Below, one piece after another: positions 1 through 7,947 of a DNA stretch of 63,196 nt. The stretch comes from CAZJKE01 sp964555625 (lineage in GTDB: Bacteria; Planctomycetota; Phycisphaerae; Phycisphaerales; SM1A02). The DNA lies in contig CAZKTE010000003.1 in assembly GCA_964555625.1 (NCBI GenBank), forward strand, positions 1-63,196, in the 5' to 3' direction. Position 1 is the stretch's first letter. Each line of letters starts with the position of its first letter. A model generated the notes under the pieces. That model was given only the letters and a program-made list of their open reading frames with translations, was not told the DNA's origin and made no database searches. The position numbers and the translations under genes were made by a program.

Positions 1-1180
1 CGGATATGCCGCCGCCGCCGCCGTCTTCACACTCGACATCGATGCACAACACGCTGATGCCCTGGAAGGTGCCTCCAGCAGTTGTGCAGTCCTCTTCCGC
101 CATCTCAAAGCACGCTTCCCCGGCGCAGCAGGCCCCGAGGGTCTCCTCGCAGCCGTCGAGCGTGCCAACGATCACCGGCTCCTCTCCGCTAAAGTCACCC
201 TCAGCGTCACAGACGAGATTGTCGCAACTCGAGCAGTCTTCGAGCGTCACTGTTCCGTTGACAGTATTGGCTACCGCGCCGGTTCCCTGCCCGTCGCAGT
301 CGCTGTCGGCGATGTTCTCCTGAAAGTCACAGTCGACGAACTCGACGCTGCTCGAGCGAACTTCCAGAGCGCCGCCGCTATCAACGGCAATGTTGCCCCG
401 AAGGAGGCTGTTAGTGACGGTCGCGTCGCCACCGCTGTAACTAAACCAGGCACCGCCGCGATATCCCGCGTCATTTCCATCGAAGACGCAATCCTCCAGT
501 GTGGCACTGGTTCCCTTGAGGTACATGCCGCCGCCATCGAGATTGGCAGAGTTGTCCTCGACTGTCACGTTGGTCATAGCCCATTCGTCAGGGCCGTCCT
601 TGACGTAGAGACCAGCGCCGTTGTTGCCGAGGTTGTTGCTGATCGTCACGCCGGTGAGCGTCAGGGTCGCGAACTTCGCATAGAGGCCACCACCAGCGCC
701 GCCTGCATCATTGCCGTCAATGCTCGTATCCACGATGGAGGGGCTACCGCCATCTATGTATACGCCGGCGCCACTGTAGGTCACTGTGTTGGACGTGATG
801 CGGCAGTTCGAGATCGTCGGGGAGGACTCGGTGATAAAGATGCCGCCTCCATTGAACCCGTCGCCATTGCGAATCGTCAGGCCATCGATGATCGTCCCAG
901 CGGTCTCACCGCTGGCCACCGTCAGGATTGCGCCATCGAAGAAGAGCCCGTCCACGTAGGTCTCCGTGTGCCCGTTCTCGCTCGTGATCGTGATCGCCTT
1001 CCCCAATGTGTCCAGCTGCTCGAAGTAGGTCCCGGAGGCGATGAGCACGGTGTCTCCCTCGACGGCGGCATCGATGGCAGTCTGGATGGACGCGAACTCG
1101 TCAGGGACGTGGAGCGTGTCGGCAGATGCGATGGCAGTGATGCCGACGCACGACAGGGCAAGTACGCAGTTACGGAACAT
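1..1180 (-). CDS. Secreted right-handed parallel beta-helix protein, C-terminus outside the window
   Basis: Reading leftwards from the ATG at 1180, an open frame of 393 codons reaches the window edge without a stop. An AGGAG ribosome binding site lies at 1192-1188. The protein begins with a signal peptide (MFRNCVLALSCVGITAIASA), then a segment of the type DEFASIQTAIDAA..GDTVLIASGTY that opens pectin-lyase-like beta-helix proteins. About ten short beta-helix rungs follow, rich in N, G and DGG turns (for example GGGIFI, GAGVYI, GGGLYA, GAGLYV, GGGMYL). Near residue 355 the helix ends in a cysteine-rich module (GACC, then spaced Cys, then AGGTFQG) seen as a repeated unit in planctomycete surface proteins. 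The substrate is unknown; it may be a surface or secreted structural protein or a polysaccharide-active enzyme. Confidence 0.85.
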   Translation of the reverse strand, partial: MFRNCVLALSCVGITAIASADTLHVPDEFASIQTAIDAAVEGDTVLIASGTYFEQLDTLGKAITITSENGHTETYVDGLFFDGAILTVASGETAGTIIDGLTIRNGDGFNGGGIFITESSPTISNCRITSNTVTYSGAGVYIDGGSPSIVDTSIDGNDAGGAGGGLYAKFATLTLTGVTISNNLGNNGAGLYVKDGPDEWAMTNVTVEDNSANLDGGGMYLKGTSATLEDCVFDGNDAGYRGGAWFSYSGGDATVTNSLLRGNIAVDSGGALEVRSSSVEFVDCDFQENIADSDCDGQGTGAVANTVNGTVTLEDCSSCDNLVCDAEGDFSGEEPVIVGTLDGCEETLGACCAGEACFEMAEEDCTTAGGTFQGISVLCIDVECEDGGGGGIS

Positions 1181-1315
1181 GGCGGATCTCCTATTGGCGA
1201 TCATGGGACAATCGTGGCCCAGGCGGGCCAGTCTCACTATCGGTGGCGAACTGGCGGCGGTCAACCATGTGGCTCGCAACAGCGTGGGACTGTGCGGTTT
1301 ACGTGGTTATCGGCC

Positions 1316-2305
1316 CTAGTAGACCTCTACGAAGCACCGAGGACCGTGCCGCAGTAACTTCCGGGCCGCCCTGTCCCACTTGCCTGGATCGGCCGGTACG
1401 TCGTCGGGAATCGAAACGTAACCGTCGGCAACCCCCGCTTCCACTAGTGCCGCGTACACGCCGTTCTCCATGCCGGCAATGCCACAGATGTAGATCAGCG
1501 TGCGATCGGATGCCAGCACCCCGGCACAGTCCGCCAACTCGTGGCGCAGGCACTGGTCCACGTATCGTCCGCGCCCCGTGTCCAGGTAGGGCTCGCGACT
1601 CAGGGCAGTGCAGTACGTGAACTGCTCGTGCTGATCGGCTAAGGCACGGAGTTCCTCGTCGTAGAGCAGGTCGGTGCGATATGGCGCGCCCATCAACAGG
1701 AATACTCGGCTGGAAGTGACAGTCTGGCCGCAGAGGAGTTCCTGCACCATTGCGCGAAACGGCGCGATTCCGGTCCCGGTGGCAATAAACACGTAATCGT
1801 GGGCCCCGCGGTCCACGGGCAGGAGGAACCGCTTGCCGCTTGGACCGGTCATGCGGACCTCGTCCCCTACCCGAAGGTCGCAGAGAAAGTTGCTGCAGAC
1901 GCCCAGAAAGAGCGAGTGGTCATCGGGATCCTCACTCTCCTTCTGAGGGGACCGCTCGTCAATGAGTCGCTTGACGGTCGTGGAGATGATGCATCCCTTC
2001 CCGTCCTCGCCAAAGGACGGCGATGCCGTCGAGTAGAGTCGAAGGGCGTGGGGCTTGCCTCGCTCGTCCTCACCCGGGGCCAGCACACCGAACGCCTGGC
2101 CGGCAGCGACGGCACCCTCCAGGAGCGTCCCTGACACGTCAAACTCCACGTGCCGCACGAAGCTGGCGGACTTGCCCTGCATGCATGATCGCGTGGCCAC
2201 GACCCGACCCACGACGGGCTCCTTGGGCCGAACGAGATTGATCGATACCTCCGGAAGCTGCGGGCCGTCGCCAGACATGGCAGGGAGTGTAGCCTCGGTC
2301 ATCAC
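1316..2305 (-). CDS. Plant-type ferredoxin--NADP(+) reductase
   Basis: 329-residue flavoprotein that would move electrons between ferredoxin or flavodoxin and NADP(H). The family motifs are in order: RLYSTAS (about residues 89-95, FAD binding), VCSNFLCDL (136-144, FAD pyrophosphate), GTGIAPFRAM (about 177-186, NADP binding), CGIAGMENG (about 272) and a C-terminal FVEVY ending in the aromatic residue that stacks on the flavin. The GVCSNFLCDL form is that of the plastidic/cyanobacterial class rather than the E. coli Fpr class. The ATG at 2305 and a later Met at residue 10 are both possible starts; neither has a clear ribosome binding site. It is divergent from murA, with about 90 bases between the two starts. 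Confidence 0.93.
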   Translation of the reverse strand: MMTEATLPAMSGDGPQLPEVSINLVRPKEPVVGRVVATRSCMQGKSASFVRHVEFDVSGTLLEGAVAAGQAFGVLAPGEDERGKPHALRLYSTASPSFGEDGKGCIISTTVKRLIDERSPQKESEDPDDHSLFLGVCSNFLCDLRVGDEVRMTGPSGKRFLLPVDRGAHDYVFIATGTGIAPFRAMVQELLCGQTVTSSRVFLLMGAPYRTDLLYDEELRALADQHEQFTYCTALSREPYLDTGRGRYVDQCLRHELADCAGVLASDRTLIYICGIAGMENGVYAALVEAGVADGYVSIPDDVPADPGKWDRAARKLLRHGPRCFVEVY

Positions 2306-2397
2306 CGACCGGGATTGCCCTGCACGATCTCGCCGCGTCCGTGGTAGGATTCGTCTCGGCGGGAACGCAACCCAAGGAAGGAACCCGACGCGAAGGC

Positions 2398-3759
2398 ATG
2401 GATGCTTTCCGGATTCAAGGTGGACAGAGACTCACGGGCCGCGTCACGGTCGACGGATCGAAGAACGCGTCGCTGCCTTTGATGGCTGCGGCACTGCTTG
2501 CAAGCGACCAGATAGTCCTGCGAGGCGTGCCCGACCTCAGTGACATTCGAAACATGGGCGGCCTCCTTCGGGAGCTCGGTTGCCGCGTGGAACTCGATGG
2601 AGAGGCCCTTCGCATCTGCGTCGAGGACGATTCGGCCTCCCACGCTCGCTACGACATCGTCCGGACCATGCGGGCGAGCATCTGTGTGCTCGGCCCCCTG
2701 CTGGCACGACGAGGGCATGCACGCGTGTCCATGCCCGGCGGCTGCGCGCTTGGCGACCGACCCGTCAACCTGCACCTGCTTGGACTGGAGGCGCTGGGCG
2801 CGCACGTGGAACTCGAGGGCGGCGACATCGTCGTCCGCGCCGATCGGCTGCGCGGAACCACCATCTTCCTCGGTGGTCCGTTCGGATCGACCGTGCTGGG
2901 CACGGCCAACGTGATGAGCGCCGCCACGCTCGCCGACGGGCGTACGATCATCGAGTCCGCCGCATGCGAGCCGGAGATTGCCGACTTGGCGCTGCTGCTC
3001 AATGCGATGGGCGCTCGCATCATCGGCGCCGGCACTCCTCGCATCACCATCGAGGGTGTAGATGAACTCGGCAGCGCCGACCACGAGGTGCTCCCAGATC
3101 GCATCGTTGCCGGGACGCTCGCGATGGCCGGCGCGATCACCAACGGTGATGTGACCATCGATCGGTTTCCGCTCGATCACCTGCTTGCCGTCACGAATCT
3201 CTTGAGACAGGTCGGCGTCCACGTGCGCCGCGTCGACGACACGCAGGACCCACGGGCCTGCACCGTCAACGTGGTCAGCGATCGCAATCTGCAACCTGTG
3301 ATGTTCACGACGCAGCCCTATCCGGGCTTCCCGACCGACCTGCAGGCCCAGATGATGACACTGCTCTGCCTGGCCGGCGGAAACAGCATCGTCACCGAGA
3401 AGATCTACCCCGAACGCTTCATGCACGTGCCGGAACTTGGCCGCATGGGCGCGCGACTGGTTCGCCAGGGTGCCACGGTGGTCGTCTCAGGTGTCGAGCG
3501 ACTCATCTCCGCCCCAGTCATGGCCAGCGATCTTCGAGGATCAGCAAGCCTAGTCATGGCGGGACTGGCTGCCGAGGGCGAGACCATGGTGAACCGCGTC
3601 TATCACCTCGATCGCGGATATGCGTGCCTTGAGCAGGTGCTTGGGACGCTCGGGGCCCAGATCGAACGGCTGACCGGGCAGGACTCGCCCGATATCACGC
3701 CCATCGTCGAGACGGTCGCCTCACGTCCGCCGCTGAAGCTCGTAGAGGGCGATCGCTGA
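2398..3759 (+). CDS. murA: UDP-N-acetylglucosamine 1-carboxyvinyltransferase MurA
   Basis: 453 residues, the usual length. It catalyses the first committed step of peptidoglycan synthesis, transfer of enolpyruvate from PEP to UDP-GlcNAc, in the cytoplasm. The start MDAFRIQGG at 2398 matches the family N-terminus; an upstream in-frame ATG at 2341 would add residues unlike the family. Visible motifs are GSKNASLP (K22/N23), RASICVLGPLLARRG, the catalytic-loop Cys116 in MPGGCALG, and PYPGFPTDLQAQ. Keeping Cys rather than Asp in the loop predicts fosfomycin sensitivity of the enzyme (inference). Its 3' end overlaps the convergent SpoU gene by 39 bases. Confidence 0.96.
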   Translation: MDAFRIQGGQRLTGRVTVDGSKNASLPLMAAALLASDQIVLRGVPDLSDIRNMGGLLRELGCRVELDGEALRICVEDDSASHARYDIVRTMRASICVLGPLLARRGHARVSMPGGCALGDRPVNLHLLGLEALGAHVELEGGDIVVRADRLRGTTIFLGGPFGSTVLGTANVMSAATLADGRTIIESAACEPEIADLALLLNAMGARIIGAGTPRITIEGVDELGSADHEVLPDRIVAGTLAMAGAITNGDVTIDRFPLDHLLAVTNLLRQVGVHVRRVDDTQDPRACTVNVVSDRNLQPVMFTTQPYPGFPTDLQAQMMTLLCLAGGNSIVTEKIYPERFMHVPELGRMGARLVRQGATVVVSGVERLISAPVMASDLRGSASLVMAGLAAEGETMVNRVYHLDRGYACLEQVLGTLGAQIERLTGQDSPDITPIVETVASRPPLKLVEGDR

Positions 3760-4563
3760 GGCAACCGCGACATTCAGCGAGGGGACCGCGCCGGACATGG
3801 AAATCTCGCTCACCGCGTTGCAGGCGGCGGCGGTCGAGGCACTGAGTCCAGCCTCCTCGGAACCCATGACGATGGCCTGCCGATCGCTGGACTCCATTGT
3901 GCCCAATGGCTCCCCCCCTCTGCCGGCCTCGATGGCCAACACGTGCATGTCCAGGTCCTGCCGCAACCGATTGATCGCGGCGGGAAAGTCATTTGCCACC
4001 GCAAATGGCACCGACAGCACGTGACCGACACTCACACGCACGGCCTTGCGATAGAGCGGATCACAGCACGAACCATCGAGTACCACTGCGTCGGCGCCGA
4101 AGGCGGCCGCGTTTCTGAAGAGCGCGCCGATGTTGTCGACATTCGTGATGCCTTCGGCAAGCACGATGCTCAGCGCCGAGCGGCCGCTGAGCCGTCCAAC
4201 GAGGCGATCGAATGACAGATCCTCCGCCCGAGGCCGATGCACCGCCGCAAGCGCGCCGCGGTGCACGCGAAAGCCGGCGATACGGGTCATCAGCGAGAGG
4301 TCAGCTACGTGGACGGGAATGTCCTCCGGGAGGTCATCGAGCAGGCCGGACAGTCGATCGAACTTGCCCGGGCTAAGCAGCAGCGAATGCAGCGGCCAGT
4401 GGGTACGCAGCAGCCTGCGCACGACAACCTCGGACTCTGCCATGAAGAGATGGCGGCGGCCGCGAAGATCAGCGTCCCGAACACTGCGATAGACATCGAC
4501 GCTCGGGTCATCAAATCCCCGCACCGGCGTGGGCCGCACCACGGCGATGCCCCTAGCGGCCAC
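3721..4563 (-). CDS. TrmH/SpoU-family RNA 2'-O-methyltransferase
   Basis: About 280 residues. SPOUT-fold methyltransferase that would use S-adenosylmethionine to methylate the ribose of a tRNA or rRNA nucleotide. The three SpoU motifs are clear: motif 1 AEGITNVDNIGALFRNAAAF, motif 2 IVMGSEEAGLS, motif 3 ISMSGAVPSLNVAVASAIAL. An N-terminal substrate-binding part (VRRLLRTHWPLHSLLLSP) is present. I place the start at the GTG at 4563, 11 bases inside the end of the upstream MCE gene, because further upstream the frame reads as arginine/proline-rich antisense-like sequence over that gene. The exact RNA target cannot be told. The tail overlaps murA by 39 bases. Confidence 0.85.
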   Translation of the reverse strand: MAARGIAVVRPTPVRGFDDPSVDVYRSVRDADLRGRRHLFMAESEVVVRRLLRTHWPLHSLLLSPGKFDRLSGLLDDLPEDIPVHVADLSLMTRIAGFRVHRGALAAVHRPRAEDLSFDRLVGRLSGRSALSIVLAEGITNVDNIGALFRNAAAFGADAVVLDGSCCDPLYRKAVRVSVGHVLSVPFAVANDFPAAINRLRQDLDMHVLAIEAGRGGEPLGTMESSDRQAIVMGSEEAGLSASTAAACNAVSEISMSGAVPSLNVAVASAIALYELQRRT

Positions 4564-5779
4564 CGCGGCGGGGGAAGTCCGACTCGATGCGCTGAAGCAG
4601 TACGTCGCGGGCAGCCTCGAATGCCGCCTCGGACTCCGCCACGGTGTCGGCCAACCGCGACAGCGCCTCGGGATCTGCGCCGTCCGGAGCCGCGGCGGCG
4701 GCGGCCCGCATTGCCGCAGCCGTGTCCTGCAACTCGTCGAGCGCACCGGCCAGTCGCCAGGATGCGTCGTTGAGTTGCTCGAAGGCGATCTCCCGATCCG
4801 TGGGGCGATAGAGCAGGCGCCACGGGCTGGCGGCGATGTCGTCGACTGCGGCCTTCGCCCGCGTCGAGATACGATCGAGATTCGCGACGATGTCGCTGAT
4901 CCCCTCGCTCCAGCGCGGAGATCGCGTCGCCAGGTCCCGGCTCATTGCCTCGAGATTCATCGCGGTGCGCTGCATNNNNNNNNNNGACGCCATGCTCTCC
5001 TCGACGCTCGGCAGTACTCGCGCGCGCAGTTCGGCGATCAAGCCCTGAGCTTCCCCCAAGGCTCCGTCAAGCTGTTCCGGGAGCGATGCGGCGCCATCGA
5101 GCATGCGTGTGACGGATGCCTCCCAGGCAGGCCAGGATCCGGCGGCCGACTCGGCCACCTGCTGGATTGCCGAGAGTCCCTGCCGCGCGGATTCGATTGC
5201 AGCGGCCACCTGCTTGGCCTCCTCTCGACCGAGGATCGCCCGCAGCGTTCCGCCGTCCTCGGCGAGCATCGCGCTGAGACTCCGCAGCGCCTCGAGCGTC
5301 GCTCGAAGATCCACCTCCGAGTCGGTTCCCAGCAATTGGGCGAGCATCGTCGACATCGTGCCCTGAATGGGCGTCTCCGGCGTGGCCAACTCGCCCCGGC
5401 CCACGTCGGTGATCTCAAGCCATGCATCGCTTCCAAGCAGCCCGGCACGGACAGTGATCGTCGCATCGGCATAGAGGCGCACCCACGAGGCCATTTCGAA
5501 GTCGACTCCAATGGCATCAACTCGCTCATCAACCTGCACCGGCGCCACGCTGTTGACGCTGCCGACCGGTACCCCGCCGAGCCGGATCGCTGCACCCGGC
5601 CCGAGAGCACCGACCCCCTGCTCCACGGGGAACGAGACCCTGTAGTCGGAGTTGTCCTGAAAGAACGCGTTGCGCGCGTCGGACAGGATCAGGACTACGG
5701 TGATCCCCAGCACGATCGACACCGTGACGAAAATGCCGGCGCGGAGGCTGTTGCGTCGCTTGTCTCGTGCCTGTGACAT
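4553..5779 (-). CDS. MCE-domain lipid-transport protein (MlaD-like)
   Basis: 408 codons including a 10-base N gap at 4976-4985 that happens to keep frame. There is a short basic N-terminus, one membrane helix at about residues 14-33, then an MCE/MlaD domain (about 44-125; VSFPVEQGVGALGPGAAIRLGGVPVG is split here as VSFPVEQGVGALGPG and AAIRLGGVPVG). A long helical region, rich in Ala and Glu, follows to the end. MCE proteins form rings or tubes in the periplasm that carry lipids between membranes. The gene follows an MlaF-type ATPase by 15 bases, which fits an ABC lipid transporter. No MlaE-type permease is adjacent. The end overlaps the methyltransferase start. Confidence 0.88.
   Translation of the reverse strand: MSQARDKRRNSLRAGIFVTVSIVLGITVVLILSDARNAFFQDNSDYRVSFPVEQGVGALGPGAAIRLGGVPVGSVNSVAPVQVDERVDAIGVDFEMASWVRLYADATITVRAGLLGSDAWLEITDVGRGELATPETPIQGTMSTMLAQLLGTDSEVDLRATLEALRSLSAMLAEDGGTLRAILGREEAKQVAAAIESARQGLSAIQQVAESAAGSWPAWEASVTRMLDGAASLPEQLDGALGEAQGLIAELRARVLPSVEESMAXXXXMQRTAMNLEAMSRDLATRSPRWSEGISDIVANLDRISTRAKAAVDDIAASPWRLLYRPTDREIAFEQLNDASWRLAGALDELQDTAAAMRAAAAAAPDGADPEALSRLADTVAESEAAFEAARDVLLQRIESDFPRRGGR
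4976..4985. other. Assembly gap (10 N)
   Basis: Ten Ns inside the MCE protein gene. The true length is unknown; the gene is in frame on both sides, so a real gap would have a length leaving remainder 1 on division by 3. Confidence 0.99.
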
Positions 5780-5794
5780 AGGTGAGGTGGCGTC

Positions 5795-6682
5795 CTACCC
5801 GCGCGTGGAGTGGATGGATGGTTCCTTGGCAAGTCGCGGGGTTGCCATCCCCAGCAGATCCTCAGCATAACTGGATTCCTCGCGGCGATCGGACAGTGGC
5901 CCCTCGGCATCTCCGCGCAGGAACTGACGTATCAGCCGCTGTCGCTGGTCGAGATCTCGAATCTGCCCCTGGGGCCAGTCTCGAAGCTCCTCGAACACCT
6001 CGCGCCGGTCCACCATGAGCATCTTCCCCTTGTCCAGCATCGCCATGCGGTCGGCGATCGTGAATGCCGAGTCCATCTCGTGCGTCACGACGACACTTGT
6101 GACGCCAACCTTCCGGGCGAGATCAAGGATCAGGCGATCGATGCTGGCGCTGGTGACCGGATCGAGTCCCGCCGATGGCTCGTCGTAGAAGAGAAGCTTC
6201 GGATCGAGGGCGAGCGCACGGGCCAAACCGGCTCGCTTCTTCATGCCGCCACTGATCTGCGAGGGAAACTTGTCGGAGGCCTCGCGGAGGCCCACCTGCT
6301 CGAGCTTGATCTTGACGATGAAGCTGATGATGTCCGGGTCGAGGTCCGTGTGCTCGCGGAGCGGCAGCGCGACGTTCTCGGCCACGCTCATCGAGTTGAA
6401 GAGTGCGCCGCTCTGGAAGAGGATCCCAAACTCGCGACGGATCCGGTTGATGCCGTCCTCGTCGAGATCCGCGAGATCCTCTCCAAGGAGAGTGACGGAC
6501 CCGCCATCTGGGATGAAGGTTCCGATCATGTGCCGCAGCAGCGTGGACTTGCCCGACCCGGAGCCGCCCATGATCACCATGATCTCGCCATCCCTGACGT
6601 CGAGGTCCACGCCATCGAGTACGACTTGCGTACCGAAGCGGCAGACGAGATTACGGACCTGGATGAGGGCGTCGGCGGCCAT
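5795..6682 (-). CDS. MlaF-like ABC transporter ATP-binding protein
   Basis: 295 residues. Cytoplasmic ATPase of an MCE-type phospholipid ABC system. Walker A GGSGSGKST (39-47), Q-loop FQSGALF (about 89-95), signature ISGGMKKR (143-150), Walker B LLFYDEPSAGLD (163-174) and switch His201 (THEMDS). The FQSGALFNSMSVAENV and SGGMKKRAGLARAL forms are those of the MlaF/Mkl group. The C-terminal 50 residues are an added tail. It lies 3 bases after the DUF4190-like gene and 15 bases before the MCE gene, so the three are very likely one transcript. Confidence 0.93.
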   Translation of the reverse strand: MAADALIQVRNLVCRFGTQVVLDGVDLDVRDGEIMVIMGGSGSGKSTLLRHMIGTFIPDGGSVTLLGEDLADLDEDGINRIRREFGILFQSGALFNSMSVAENVALPLREHTDLDPDIISFIVKIKLEQVGLREASDKFPSQISGGMKKRAGLARALALDPKLLFYDEPSAGLDPVTSASIDRLILDLARKVGVTSVVVTHEMDSAFTIADRMAMLDKGKMLMVDRREVFEELRDWPQGQIRDLDQRQRLIRQFLRGDAEGPLSDRREESSYAEDLLGMATPRLAKEPSIHSTRG

Positions 6683-6685
6683 TGG

Positions 6686-7303
6686 TCAGTTCCCCGATGG
6701 AGGATACACGAGGTCCCCGCGCACCTCGTCCACTATCACCAGATGCGCGTAGCGATTGAACGTGCCGTCGGCCATCAGGATGTACCGCGCCTGCGCGAGG
6801 ACCACGCCTCGCTCAAACTGCAGGCTGTACTCGAGGTCTGATCGGCTCGGCAGCAATCCGAGCACGCGCTGACCCCCAACGTCACCTGCCCCGGTGATCT
6901 CGCCACTGCGCAACTGCCCGAAGCGCTCCGTCACCTGTCGAAGAAAGGTCTGCGCGGCTCGCTCGTCGGCCGTCGAAAACCCCTCCATGAATCCATTCAC
7001 ATCCCCCGCCTGCCCGGCGTCCAGTGCAAGCATGACGCCCTGCTCGACGCGCATCCGGACGGTCAAGTGCCACGTGATGGCCCCGGCGATCCACGCGCCC
7101 GTCACAAGCGATCCGATCACGATCGCCGCGATCGCAAGGCGACGTCCACCGATCGACGGGTTTGCCCGGATCTCGATCAGCGCCCGCACGCCCAGCAGGA
7201 CACCCAGGATGGTCAGGATCGGGCAGAGCCCGGCGGCGGCCACGGCTCCCGTCAGCGCCCAGGGACTCAGCGAGCTGCGCGATGGCTGGAGCGGCTCACT
7301 CAC
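6686..7303 (-). CDS. DUF4190-like membrane protein
   Basis: 205 residues. Two membrane helices (about 15-42 and 57-77) separated by a short loop IRANPSIGGRRLA, the usual look of DUF4190 proteins, followed by a soluble domain of about 125 residues that would lie outside the cytoplasm or at the membrane face. The function is unknown. It overlaps the end of the TPR-YggX gene by 8 bases and is 3 bases from the MlaF-like ATPase; since that cluster lacks a recognisable permease, this protein is worth comparing with transporter partners, though it does not resemble MlaE. Confidence 0.75.
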   Translation of the reverse strand: MSEPLQPSRSSLSPWALTGAVAAAGLCPILTILGVLLGVRALIEIRANPSIGGRRLAIAAIVIGSLVTGAWIAGAITWHLTVRMRVEQGVMLALDAGQAGDVNGFMEGFSTADERAAQTFLRQVTERFGQLRSGEITGAGDVGGQRVLGLLPSRSDLEYSLQFERGVVLAQARYILMADGTFNRYAHLVIVDEVRGDLVYPPSGN

Positions 7304-7919
7304 CCCGCTCGGCCGTCACGACGTCCGTCGGCACCCCCAGGAACTCGACCATGTAGTCCTCGTAGGTCCGCTGGTCCTCCTCGCGCGAGAAGTCCAGGCG
7401 CAGCTCGTTGATCACCTTCGTCCCCTGGCCGATCCATGTGGCCCAGGTCTCAGCGGAGATGTGACCGCCGATCCACTCCCCGATGGGGCCTCGCAGCGGC
7501 GTCTCCTCCATCTTCGTGCCAAGTCTGCCGCTCTGATGACAACGAAAGTCGCCCTCACCCCCTGCCGCGGCGGGCGGGGCCTCAACTGCGGGAATCTCCA
7601 AGCCGGCCTCCGTGAGCACTCCGGCAATGCCATCCTGCACCCGTCGCTCACCGCGCTGCGCAGCCTGCTCGTAGCCGCGGGTGAGCAGTTCACCGCCAGC
7701 CTTGGCCTCGCCAATGGCCAGCAGCGCCTTCCCACCGAGTTCCATCGCACGGGTCATGTCACCATTGATCTCGATGCAGCGCTCGAAGCTGGCAGCGGCA
7801 TCCGTGGGTCGATCGGCCTCGAGGTACGCAGTGCCGAGGCTGAAGTGCGCCATCTCGTTGTCGGGATCGGCCTCGGCCATGTGCTCGAATCTCGCTATGC
7901 GCTCGTCGTGGTCGGACAT
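7296..7919 (-). CDS. TPR protein fused to a YggX (Fe(2+)-trafficking) domain
   Basis: 207 residues. Residues about 19-75 form TPR helices (NEMAHFSLGTAYLEADRPTD). Residues 125-196 align with the whole of YggX (about 90 residues in E. coli): a Cys near the start (FRCHQSG, C127, matching the YggX N-terminal Cys), a Pro-Gly-like turn, IGEWIGGHISAETWATWI, then TKVINELRL and a final acidic helix YEDYMVEFL. YggX protects Fe-S clusters and is linked to iron handling. ATG at 7919 gives MSDHDERI; an upstream in-frame ATG at 7940 sits inside a perfect palindrome. It heads the minus-strand group that includes the lipid transporter. Confidence 0.75.
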   Translation of the reverse strand: MSDHDERIARFEHMAEADPDNEMAHFSLGTAYLEADRPTDAAASFERCIEINGDMTRAMELGGKALLAIGEAKAGGELLTRGYEQAAQRGERRVQDGIAGVLTEAGLEIPAVEAPPAAAGGEGDFRCHQSGRLGTKMEETPLRGPIGEWIGGHISAETWATWIGQGTKVINELRLDFSREEDQRTYEDYMVEFLGVPTDVVTAERGE

Positions 7920-7925
7920 AGGCCA

Positions 7926-7941
7926 AATGGTAGCTACCATT
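7926..7941. promoter_or_regulatory. Perfect 16-bp palindrome between divergent TPR-YggX and pyrD
   Basis: AATGGTAGCTACCATT is its own reverse complement and is centred in the 28 bases separating the two proposed start codons. It contains an in-frame ATG for each gene, at 7927 for pyrD and at 7940 for the minus-strand gene. It is either an operator or the symmetric start region of two overlapping divergent genes. Confidence 0.45.
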
Positions 7942-7947
7942 GCCGCC

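Noticed and set aside
2302..3426. Long open frame on the strand opposite murA
   Set aside because: It lies wholly antisense to a clear murA, is rich in His/Arg/Asp as expected from codon mirroring, and shows no domain.
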